DNA of 64,000 nt, taken from the NCBI GenBank assembly GCA_014155875.1, contig JACEFZ010021772.1, positions 97,501 to 161,500 of the forward strand, given 5' to 3'. Shown in pieces: positions 22,786-32,092 of the stretch (its first letter is position 1; the number at the start of each line of letters is the position of its first letter). A program made the position numbers and the translations under genes. The notes under the pieces were generated by a model. That model worked only from the letters and a program-made list of their open reading frames with translations, did no database searches and had not been told where the DNA came from. This DNA comes from Cepaea nemoralis (taxonomy: Eukaryota; Mollusca; Gastropoda; Stylommatophora; Helicidae).

Positions 22786-24913
22786 TGTAGCGAAAAGCCA
22801 GTGGCCCATGTCCTTATGTATTCTGTTATTCTTGGTAAACAGGGGGAAACGGCTTTCGGAAGCTCTCAGTTCTTTATTTGCTCAATTCTCCATGAAAGAT
22901 GGTTCTTTGGGTTATCTTCATACCACAATCTGTACATGGAGCGAGTATATATTTGTCTTTCCTTTCGGGTAGTCCCGAAAGCGCGCCTTGCGTCAAATGT
23001 GTACTGGTGCAGCGGCTGGTCAATTGATGGCCGGGCAAACAAGTACCGTTTGCAAGTTGCAACTTGTCAAAGTTAATTAAAGATAACGACAGAAGTGCAA
23101 CAGACTACTGAGACAATTAAAAGGTCTCCTACTGGTGGTGGAGAAAGGTAACCGTAGGCTGTAATAAAGTTGGTACTTATAAATCTCTATTGTTGTAACG
23201 ACGGAGAGGATATGGCAAAACAGCAGTCTTGCCATGTTGGTAGGGGGTGACCGTTAGCCGATTTGGCTGCGCGTCTTGTTCTTGGCATAGCCGGGGAAGT
23301 GAAACGGAACAATATATCTCCCCAGAGGATTTCATTTGTTCTTGGCGTCAGATGAGCTGTTGCTATCTTTCTGTCTACGGCTTGAATTGGGCAGATTGTC
23401 ATCTTTCTGTTGTATATACTCAGTGGATGGCTATGGTATTTTTGGGGATGGAGTCCACCAATCTATGATCTATCTTCTTGAGCCAGAGGAGGCTATTCAC
23501 GGGACTATCTCTTTCGTCTGTTACTAGATAGGATGATGTAGGGAAGATAATGGACTTCTCTATCTCATTGAGAGAACCTGCATTCCTCTAAATCTAGGTG
23601 TTCTGTGGGGCACTGCTGGTACATTGCGGCGACAGCTCAAACGAGAGCAGAGCCGGGAGGGGGTGGTATCTTCTTTCCTAGTCTTGAGGGAATGGGGAAC
23701 TACACTGCGTGCCATACAACCCCAATACTATACTATTAGTTAAGGTGGAGAAACACAAAGCTTACTCGGCGCACCACACCACAAGATCTTGCGGGTGAGA
23801 AAGGCATGGTTTGCAAGTGAGAGGGAAGCATGGAAATGATTGTGCCAAATCATAATAAAGGCTTGGTATGAATGTGGAGAGTGTGTCGTGTGGGCAAAAA
23901 GACAACAGGACTTCGTCCAGCTGGAAGTCTCCTCAAGCCCGGACGTGGTCAATCCAGGGGCCACCTGACAGGTCAGGCCCAGTAATTCAGGTATTAAATA
24001 TATTGTATTTGTGTGATACATGAGTCAGCCCAGTCGCTCAGGTTTTGTTTGTCATCTCCAGGGTCCTCTGCTATGGAAAGTGACTATGTCTTCTAACGGA
24101 CATTATCACCAGTGCTTCTAGGCTAACGCCAATATGTCCGACGAGGCCAACTCAGGGTTTGGTGTGTTTAACTCTGAAACAGGAGACAAGGTGCAGGTCT
24201 TGAGGCAAGGACATTTTGCATGACTGGTGCATTGCCAGGTTTTTTTCAACAACATACGCCTGAGAGCAGTTGTTGTCTGGAGGGAGCCTAAGAGTGATTT
24301 TCTTGCATACTCATTTTATACCAGACATTAAAAGGCACCCATCCATTATCCCTCCACGAACACCTCACCGTATCTGCAACCGTAAAGCTTTTCATAGGTC
24401 AGTGAAGACCTGGTGCCGAATTAATTCATGTGGCAATGAACAGAAGTCCTCAACACACCAGTCGCTTGGATTCTACAAAAGCCTGTGGAATCTACAACCA
24501 GTTGCTGGAGAAGGAAGGAGATTCTGACATCTTTGGTGAGATATATCTGGACAGATCAGACAGTATCTGAAGCTGGATCTGTGACTGTGGTGACTGGAGG
24601 CTCTGTGTCAAAACTTTACCAGTGTAGTGTCTGTGTAGATCTATCTGTTTATCTGCCTTTATGTGTTCCTGTGCTGTTCTTGATTAGGTTAATAAAATTA
24701 CTTCCAAGTTGTTCTGACGACTGCCATGTTATTTATGTGTCAGCCAGAAGAACACTGCAGGAAATAGGTCCCTAGGTCGAAAGGAAGCGTGACAGTGAGT
24801 CCAGGGAAAACGGAGGAGGGTTGGCAGGTAAAGACCTATTCCAGCCAGGGCTATAGAAGATTAATTAAACATTGTGACCGGGCTATTTGGGACCCTCCAC
24901 GTAGCTTGTTACA
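22786..24913 (+). repeat. 5' LTR of Gypsy element
   Basis: It begins TGTAGCGAAA and ends CTTGTTACA. Differences from the 3' LTR seen by eye are at 22796, 22980, 23745 and near 24178, i.e. four in 2128 bp. It contains AATAAA at 23163-23168 and 24691-24696; the second is the better candidate for the R-region polyadenylation signal. Small open frames inside it have no recognisable motif. Confidence 0.95.
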
Positions 24914-24918
24914 ATTTC

Positions 24919-24937
24919 TGGGGGCACGTCGCGGGAT
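24919..24937 (+). promoter_or_regulatory. Primer-binding site, tRNA-Pro type
   Basis: TGGGGGCACGTCGCGGGAT lies five bases after the LTR. It resembles the tRNA-Pro primer site TGGGGGCTCGTCCGGGAT, with one substitution and one extra base. The exact tRNA is inferred. Confidence 0.6.
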
Positions 24938-25160
24938 ATTTGAAATCCTGGTGGAGTTCTGGCTGATTTAGTGATAGGGGACAGATATCCTTGTTTTCTA
25001 TCAATAGGTTCTGCCTACCGTGCCTGGCTATTGTCTATACTCTTCCTGACACAGACTGACCGACATACGACGTGTTGTGGTCGTGTAATGTAACTTGTTG
25101 GGTAATTGTGAGAAAAATTTTATTGGACAATTACCTCGTCCCTTGCCCTCTGAGTTTAAG

Positions 25161-28100
25161 ATGGCATCAGCTGGGTTTAAGGTCGCTGACGTACAGGCTA
25201 CAGGGCGTGAAATGGGTTATGATGGAGCGGAGTTACAGAAATATGTGCAGGAGGTGGAAAGAGACTACAGACAGGCTGTGCGCGAAGCCAAGAGGATTGA
25301 GGCGGAGGCTGAGGCTAGGAAGATGGAGGCCGAGCAGGCAGTCAGAGACCATGAGTTCCGTATGAGAGAGCTGGAGCTGAAAGCTCAAACTGCCAAGGAA
25401 AGAGACGGTGCAGTGGGAGACACAGTTCTCCCTGACTCAACCACTTCTGGTGGCGGTCCATACCAGGCAATGAAGTTCCCATTGCTCCCGTTCGATGAAC
25501 ACAAAGATAAGATCGACCAGTATCTTCACAGATTTCGGTCGATGGCTTTGGCTATGGGATTGGAACGAGGGAAATGGAACTTGAAACTCTCACAGGGCCT
25601 GAGGGGGACCGCGTACGAGGTCTATTCTAGGTTGCCACCTGGTATGGAGAATGACTATGAAGCTCTGGAGAAAGCACTATTGAAAAGGTTCCAGATGACA
25701 GCTCATACTTATCGACAACAGTTCAGAAAGTCGAAGAGAGAGCCAGGAGAGATGTTCGCAGCCTACAGTGTCAGACTGAAGTCTTACCTTTTGAAGTGGA
25801 TGTCATTAGCTGGATTTGCTAACGACTATGAAAGTTTGGAAGAATTGGTGGTCGTGGACCAAATGAAGAGAATGATGCCTAAGCCATTGCAAACCTTCTT
25901 GCTTGAAAATGGGGCAGAAAGGTTAGACCTAGTCAACACGTTGGCGGAAAGGTATGTGCTAGCTCATGGGGATAATGGGGAATTGTCACAACCCAATCCC
26001 CGACCACCAGACACATGGTCTGGAAAGAAGAAGAACCCTAAAACAGCTCACACCAAGAAGGAGGATCCTTTCGATAAAGTTCCTAGTAAGAAACCCTCTG
26101 GTAAGAGTCCACCTGGATCTCCTAAAAGAAAGTGGAGTGAAAAGTGGTGCGCCTATTGCAAATCTCCCACACACAATACGGTTGATTGCCGGCGTAAACA
26201 GAAAGACTCTCACTATGCTGCTTGTCTTGTAGAAACCGGGGAAGGGTCTCACAAGGAGGTAGAAGGGAGGGATCTTGGGAACAAAGATTTAGAAAAACCA
26301 CCAGTAGTAGAAACGGTACTTGTGAACGGTCAACCAGTTGAGTGTCTCTACGACACCGGTTTGCAGTTTGAGGCTGTAATTTCATCACACTTAGTGAGTC
26401 CAGAGCAGCTAACCGGAGAATCTATTGAGATTCAAACGGCGACAAAGAGTGCGGTAGCGATGTCTCTTCCAATTGCGAAGGTGGACATCAAATCAAAATA
26501 TGTTACCGGCACTATACAGGCAGCCGTTCTGCTAGATCCAATCTTCCCAATGATCTTGGGTTGTCGCTACGTCTTTCTAGGGATTCCAACCGAACCCATG
26601 TACGTAGGAGCGATGCAAACCAGATCTCAATCGGAGGATGAGCAGACGCCGGCCTTGATCGTGAATCCCTTGCCTGGGGAGTTACGAGCTGCTCAAAGCC
26701 AGGATGCTACTTTGCAACCTTGCTTCAACCAGTTGCCAAAAAGTTCTGACCCACCAAGACGGGGTCAGTATTATATGAAGAATCGGTTACTGTACCGGAG
26801 AGCCGGAGTGGAGGATCGCCAGCATGGACAGCTGGTAGTTCCTAAGGCTTATCGGGAACAGCTTCTTCATATGGGACACACCATTTCTTTCAGTGGACAT
26901 ATGGGTGTCGGGGCAACTCTCCAGCGCATTTCCTGCCATTACTACTGGCCAGGGATGACTGGAGACGTGCGTAGGTACGTCAAGTCGTGCCCAGAGTGCC
27001 AGCGAGTGGCACCAAAACACTGGACAGCTCCGGTAGTCCTGGGAGACATGCCTATTATGAACTCTCCTTTCGAGAGAGTGGCCATCGATCTTGTTGGTCC
27101 TCTTCCTAGGACTAGGAAGAGGAATAAGTACATTCTCACGATGGTGGATTGCTGTTCCATGTGGGGTGAGGCGATACCTTTGGCCACAATCGACTCTAAG
27201 CGAGTGGCTGATGCACTGATGGAGACCTTTACTAGGTTGGGATTTCCCAACCAGATCCTAACGGACAATGGGTCTCAGTTCTGTGGTAAGCTGATGGAAG
27301 AAGTCTTTCGTATCTTCCAGACTAACCACATTCATACAAGCCCGTATCACCCTCAGTCTAATGGGCAAGTAGAGAGGTTTAATGGTACCTTGATGACCAT
27401 GCTTCGGAAGCTGGCTCAAGAGAAACCAGACAGATGGGATGAGTATATCTCAGCCGCCTTGTTCGCCTATCGGGAGGTTCCCCATGGGTCGACCGGGTTG
27501 CCACCAGCCACTCTACTATTCGGGAGGCCAATCAAGGGTCCCTTAGAAGCCTTATTGAGATGTTGGACAGAGGAGGAAACTTCTGAAGAAGCTGTATCCT
27601 CTTATAAATACGTCGAAGAGTTAAAGAAAAAACTCCAGACGGGTTGGGCTTTGGCAGCTCAGAATCTGAGGGCGGCCAGGAAGAGACACGCGGCCTACTA
27701 CAATAGAAGGACGAAAGATAGGTCTCTTAAGGTGGGGGATCGGGTTCTGTTGTTACTTCCAGTAGGTTCCAATAAACTCGAGATTGGTTGGCAGGGGCCT
27801 TTCCCGGTGGAAAGGGTTGTGTCCCGCACCAACTATGCCATCCGGATCAGGGGGAAATCCAAAATCTTCCACATTAACCTTCTCAAAAAGTTTGAAGAAC
27901 GATCTGATGGTACTTCTCTCCCACTCATGACTATGGCGGTCGCGATGGAAACTGAATCGGGCGAAGACGCGGATCGGGGTTATCCATTACACCCTGGGGA
28001 AACCTATAGGGATGTACATATAAATCCTGATCTGTCGGCTGAAGAAACAGACCGTGTCATCCGGTTGTTAGAGTCCCATCAGCAAATTCTTACCGATCGG

Positions 28101-28922
28101 CCAGGGCGGACAGGGTTGGTCGAGTTTGATATGACTCTGACTACCCAAGACCCAGTTCGCCAGAAAATATATCCAGTACCCTTTTCGAAAGAGAAGGCCC
28201 TGGAAACTGAAATCCAGAAGCTTCTGGACGATGACATCATCACTCCTTCGACTTCTCCTTATAATGCCGGGGTTGTCTTGTTGAGGAAGCCAAGCGGGGA
28301 GCACCGCTTATGTATTGATTACAGGCATTTAAACAGTTGTACGACATTCCAAGTTGAGCCGTTACCAAACACAAATCAACTGTTTGCCAGATTAAATAGG
28401 GCAAAGTACTTCTCAAAAATTGATTTAAGCCGGGGATATTATCAGATCCCTGTGAAACCTGAGGTTCGGCCAATGCTCGCTTTCAGTACTCCGAGCGGCC
28501 ATTACGAATTTAAGGTGATGCCTTTTGGGCTGAGCAATGCGCCCAGTGTGTTCACACGCATGATGAGAAAGTTATTAGACCCTTTAAGGGATCCTTCTGT
28601 TGTCTCGTTTATGGATGATATTCTCATCGCGTCTGACAATATGAAAGATCACCTGAAATCCTTGGAAAAGATCTTCATAAGATTGAAAGAGGAGGGGTTA
28701 ACCGCCCGTCCAGCCAAATGCATGATTGGCTATCAATCCTTGGAATTTCTGGGACACACTATTACCCCAGGGGGACTGGTACCGGAAGAAAAGAATATTG
28801 AGAAGGTCCGTCTCGCACCCCGTCCTAAATCCAAAAAAGATGTTAGGTCTTTCTTGTCTTTGTGTGGGTTTTACCAGAAATTCATTCCGAAGGTTCAACG
28901 AAATTGCGGCGCCGTTAACTGA
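25161..28922 (+). CDS. Gypsy Gag-protease-integrase-RT polyprotein
   Basis: I chose the ATG at 25161 (AAGATGG context) over the upstream in-frame ATG at 25095. Domains by residue: charged coiled coil about 20-95; Gag capsid-like about 110-270, with a SCAN-like part about 184-267; zinc knuckle C330, C333, H338, C343; protease active site D398-T-G; integrase zinc domain ending CPEC; integrase core D643, D702 and E738 with the canonical 35-residue gap; GPF module at 879-881; RT with DLSRGYYQIPV and FMDD (1150-1153). The frame ends at a stop 28920-28922, shortly after a one-base shift at 28892-28893, so RNase H is out of frame. Gag assembles particles, protease matures them, RT copies the RNA and integrase inserts the DNA. 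Confidence 0.93.
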   Translation: MASAGFKVADVQATGREMGYDGAELQKYVQEVERDYRQAVREAKRIEAEAEARKMEAEQAVRDHEFRMRELELKAQTAKERDGAVGDTVLPDSTTSGGGPYQAMKFPLLPFDEHKDKIDQYLHRFRSMALAMGLERGKWNLKLSQGLRGTAYEVYSRLPPGMENDYEALEKALLKRFQMTAHTYRQQFRKSKREPGEMFAAYSVRLKSYLLKWMSLAGFANDYESLEELVVVDQMKRMMPKPLQTFLLENGAERLDLVNTLAERYVLAHGDNGELSQPNPRPPDTWSGKKKNPKTAHTKKEDPFDKVPSKKPSGKSPPGSPKRKWSEKWCAYCKSPTHNTVDCRRKQKDSHYAACLVETGEGSHKEVEGRDLGNKDLEKPPVVETVLVNGQPVECLYDTGLQFEAVISSHLVSPEQLTGESIEIQTATKSAVAMSLPIAKVDIKSKYVTGTIQAAVLLDPIFPMILGCRYVFLGIPTEPMYVGAMQTRSQSEDEQTPALIVNPLPGELRAAQSQDATLQPCFNQLPKSSDPPRRGQYYMKNRLLYRRAGVEDRQHGQLVVPKAYREQLLHMGHTISFSGHMGVGATLQRISCHYYWPGMTGDVRRYVKSCPECQRVAPKHWTAPVVLGDMPIMNSPFERVAIDLVGPLPRTRKRNKYILTMVDCCSMWGEAIPLATIDSKRVADALMETFTRLGFPNQILTDNGSQFCGKLMEEVFRIFQTNHIHTSPYHPQSNGQVERFNGTLMTMLRKLAQEKPDRWDEYISAALFAYREVPHGSTGLPPATLLFGRPIKGPLEALLRCWTEEETSEEAVSSYKYVEELKKKLQTGWALAAQNLRAARKRHAAYYNRRTKDRSLKVGDRVLLLLPVGSNKLEIGWQGPFPVERVVSRTNYAIRIRGKSKIFHINLLKKFEERSDGTSLPLMTMAVAMETESGEDADRGYPLHPGETYRDVHINPDLSAEETDRVIRLLESHQQILTDRPGRTGLVEFDMTLTTQDPVRQKIYPVPFSKEKALETEIQKLLDDDIITPSTSPYNAGVVLLRKPSGEHRLCIDYRHLNSCTTFQVEPLPNTNQLFARLNRAKYFSKIDLSRGYYQIPVKPEVRPMLAFSTPSGHYEFKVMPFGLSNAPSVFTRMMRKLLDPLRDPSVVSFMDDILIASDNMKDHLKSLEKIFIRLKEEGLTARPAKCMIGYQSLEFLGHTITPGGLVPEEKNIEKVRLAPRPKSKKDVRSFLSLCGFYQKFIPKVQRNCGAVN

Positions 28923-29493
28923 GACCCTGAAGAAAGGATCACCAGATCTTATAGTCTGGACCCCGAGCTGTGAAGAAGCTTATGGGAAGCTGAAACAGGC
29001 TTTGGTGGATAGGCCAGTCCTGCAACTCCCAAATTTGGAGAAAACGTTTGTTCTGAGAACCGACGCGAGTAACATAGGGATTGGGGCAACTCTGTTGCAG
29101 GAAGGGCGAGATAATCCTTCGGTGCTGTGTCCGGTGGCATATGCCAGTCGAAAACTGTTACCCGCCGAACGGAATTACTCCACCGTCGAACGGGAATGTC
29201 TAGCTCTAGTGTGGGCGGTACAGAAATTTCAACCTTATCTGTATGGAGTCCAGTTTAAAGTACAATCCGACCATCAACCTCTGACGTTCTTGGCAACTTC
29301 TAAGAAATTGAACGCGAGGTTAATGAGATGGTCATTGCTCCTACAACCGTATCAGTTCACGGTCGAATACATCCCCGGAAGGGAGAATGTGGGAGCAGAT
29401 TTCCTATCACGGCATCCTATGGTTGAATGTGAGGGTGGGGTCATTCGAACAGAACCACTGACAGTAGAAAGTCGTAGGGTTCGACTTTCTTAA
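28894..29493 (+). CDS. Gypsy RNase H domain, +1 frame relative to pol
   Basis: Continues the polyprotein one frame over: FNEIAAPLTETLKKGSPDL leads into the RNase H-like domain. Catalytic acidic residues are visible in LRTDAS, TVERECLAL, VQSDHQPL and GADFLSRH. The stop at 29491-29493 directly precedes the polypurine tract. There is no separate start. Expression would need the extra G at 28892-28893 to be bypassed by frameshifting; otherwise this copy lacks RNase H. Frameshifting at this spot is not known for the group, so a mutation or base-call error is likelier. Confidence 0.9.
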   Translation, partial: FNEIAAPLTETLKKGSPDLIVWTPSCEEAYGKLKQALVDRPVLQLPNLEKTFVLRTDASNIGIGATLLQEGRDNPSVLCPVAYASRKLLPAERNYSTVERECLALVWAVQKFQPYLYGVQFKVQSDHQPLTFLATSKKLNARLMRWSLLLQPYQFTVEYIPGRENVGADFLSRHPMVECEGGVIRTEPLTVESRRVRLS

Positions 29494-29502
29494 GAGGGGG
29501 CC
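29492..29502 (+). promoter_or_regulatory. Polypurine tract
   Basis: AAGAGGGGGCC, two bases before the 3' LTR, overlapping the RNase H stop. Primer for plus-strand DNA synthesis. Confidence 0.8.
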
Positions 29503-29504
29503 TA

Positions 29505-31632
29505 TGTAGCGAAACGCCAGTGGCCCATGTCCTTATGTATTCTGTTATTCTTGGTAAACAGGGGGAAACGGCTTTCGGAAGCTCTCAGTTCTTTATTTGC
29601 TCAATTCTCCATGAAAGATGGTTCTTTGGGTTATCTTCATACCACAATCTGTACATGGAGCGAGTATATATTTGTCTTTCCTTTCGGGTAGTCCCGAAGG
29701 CGCGCCTTGCGTCAAATGTGTACTGGTGCAGCGGCTGGTCAATTGATGGCCGGGCAAACAAGTACCGTTTGCAAGTTGCAACTTGTCAAAGTTAATTAAA
29801 GATAACGACAGAAGTGCAACAGACTACTGAGACAATTAAAAGGTCTCCTACTGGTGGTGGAGAAAGGTAACCGTAGGCTGTAATAAAGTTGGTACTTATA
29901 AATCTCTATTGTTGTAACGACGGAGAGGATATGGCAAAACAGCAGTCTTGCCATGTTGGTAGGGGGTGACCGTTAGCCGATTTGGCTGCGCGTCTTGTTC
30001 TTGGCATAGCCGGGGAAGTGAAACGGAACAATATATCTCCCCAGAGGATTTCATTTGTTCTTGGCGTCAGATGAGCTGTTGCTATCTTTCTGTCTACGGC
30101 TTGAATTGGGCAGATTGTCATCTTTCTGTTGTATATACTCAGTGGATGGCTATGGTATTTTTGGGGATGGAGTCCACCAATCTATGATCTATCTTCTTGA
30201 GCCAGAGGAGGCTATTCACGGGACTATCTCTTTCGTCTGTTACTAGATAGGATGATGTAGGGAAGATAATGGACTTCTCTATCTCATTGAGAGAACCTGC
30301 ATTCCTCTAAATCTAGGTGTTCTGTGGGGCACTGCTGGTACATTGCGGCGACAGCTCAAACGAGAGCAGAGCCGGGAGGGGGTGGTATCTTCTTTCCTAG
30401 TCTTGAGGGAATGGGGAACTACACTGCGTGCCATACAACCCCAATACTATACTATTAGTTAAGGGGGAGAAACACAAAGCTTACTCGGCGCACCACACCA
30501 CAAGATCTTGCGGGTGAGAAAGGCATGGTTTGCAAGTGAGAGGGAAGCATGGAAATGATTGTGCCAAATCATAATAAAGGCTTGGTATGAATGTGGAGAG
30601 TGTGTCGTGTGGGCAAAAAGACAACAGGACTTCGTCCAGCTGGAAGTCTCCTCAAGCCCGGACGTGGTCAATCCAGGGGCCACCTGACAGGTCAGGCCCA
30701 GTAATTCAGGTATTAAATATATTGTATTTGTGTGATACATGAGTCAGCCCAGTCGCTCAGGTTTTGTTTGTCATCTCCAGGGTCCTCTGCTATGGAAAGT
30801 GACTATGTCTTCTAACGGACATTATCACCAGTGCTTCTAGGCTAACGCCAATATGTCCGACGAGGCCAACTCAGGGTTTGGTGTGTTTAACTCTGAGACA
30901 GGAGACAAGGTGCAGGTCTTGAGGCAAGGACATTTTGCATGACTGGTGCATTGCCAGGTTTTTTTCAACAACATACGCCTGAGAGCAGTTGTTGTCTGGA
31001 GGGAGCCTAAGAGTGATTTTCTTGCATACTCATTTTATACCAGACATTAAAAGGCACCCATCCATTATCCCTCCACGAACACCTCACCGTATCTGCAACC
31101 GTAAAGCTTTTCATAGGTCAGTGAAGACCTGGTGCCGAATTAATTCATGTGGCAATGAACAGAAGTCCTCAACACACCAGTCGCTTGGATTCTACAAAAG
31201 CCTGTGGAATCTACAACCAGTTGCTGGAGAAGGAAGGAGATTCTGACATCTTTGGTGAGATATATCTGGACAGATCAGACAGTATCTGAAGCTGGATCTG
31301 TGACTGTGGTGACTGGAGGCTCTGTGTCAAAACTTTACCAGTGTAGTGTCTGTGTAGATCTATCTGTTTATCTGCCTTTATGTGTTCCTGTGCTGTTCTT
31401 GATTAGGTTAATAAAATTACTTCCAAGTTGTTCTGACGACTGCCATGTTATTTATGTGTCAGCCAGAAGAACACTGCAGGAAATAGGTCCCTAGGTCGAA
31501 AGGAAGCGTGACAGTGAGTCCAGGGAAAACGGAGGAGGGTTGGCAGGTAAAGACCTATTCCAGCCAGGGCTATAGAAGATTAATTAAACATTGTGACCGG
31601 GCTATTTGGGACCCTCCACGTAGCTTGTTACA
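29505..31632 (+). repeat. 3' LTR of Gypsy element
   Basis: Same length (2128 bp) and ends as the 5' LTR, offset exactly 6719 bases, with no indels seen. It is followed by the target duplication AGTGG. Confidence 0.95.
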
Positions 31633-31759
31633 AGTGGGTACGTGAGATATTGATTAATTGATTGAACTTTATTTTCAAAGGGTCACAAATTGGGCATGCA
31701 GGCCCATCTTACATTCCGCCCTTCCAATCACTCATCTTTCGTTCATCAATGGTGCATGA

Positions 31760-31965
31760 TACATTCACATGAGTGAGTAGGTGGGTGAGTGGGTGGGTAG
31801 GTGGTGAGCAAGCAAGTGAGCGAGTCAGTCAGTCTGTCAGTCAATGAGTCAGTGAGGTGAGTCAGTCAGTCAGTTAGTCAACAACAACAGCACCAACAAC
31901 AGTAACATCATCATCAACAACAACACAAATGTTAACAACAACAACAACAACAACAACAACAACTA
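31760..31965. repeat. (GTGA)/(AGTC)n then (AAC)n
   Basis: GTGAGTGG-type and AGTCAGTC-type tetranucleotides, then about 12 AAC triplets, all in intron 2. The 120 bases between the Gypsy duplication and this tract show nothing recognisable. Confidence 0.9.
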
Positions 31966-32092
31966 GACCGCATGGGCATCAAATGTGCACATACCAGGAG
32001 ACGACAAGATGACCCATACTCTGTGGATGTCAACCCGGTGACTTTGCTGGTGATCCAGAACATCACCCTATGCTCTACAACTGCCCCTACTA

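Larger units (their letters stand above)
22786..31632 (+). mobile_element. Complete Ty3/Gypsy element, Gmr1-like order
   Basis: 8847 bp flanked by AGTGG on both sides (22781-22785, 31633-31637). It has two 2128-bp LTRs, a tRNA-primer site, one long gag-pol region and a polypurine tract. Domain order is Gag, zinc knuckle, protease, integrase, RT, RNase H. Conventional Gypsy elements place integrase last. The Gmr1-like group (described from cod, sea squirt, sea urchin and relatives) places it before RT while remaining Gypsy by RT sequence. All catalytic residues I checked are present and the LTRs are almost identical, so the insertion is recent. It lies in intron 2 of the minus-strand gene, in the opposite orientation. 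There is no env and no chromodomain. Confidence 0.93.

Noticed and set aside
22762..24775. Short open frames inside the Gypsy LTRs
   Set aside because: They recur identically in both LTRs because the LTRs are copies. No motif or start context points to an accessory protein.
31995..32080. Possible extra exon in intron 2 (minus strand, VEHRVMFWITSKVTG)
   Set aside because: The donor CTG/GTATGT is acceptable, but the acceptor lacks a pyrimidine tract. Exons 2 and 3 already join in phase without it, and including it would need a shifted acceptor at exon 3.
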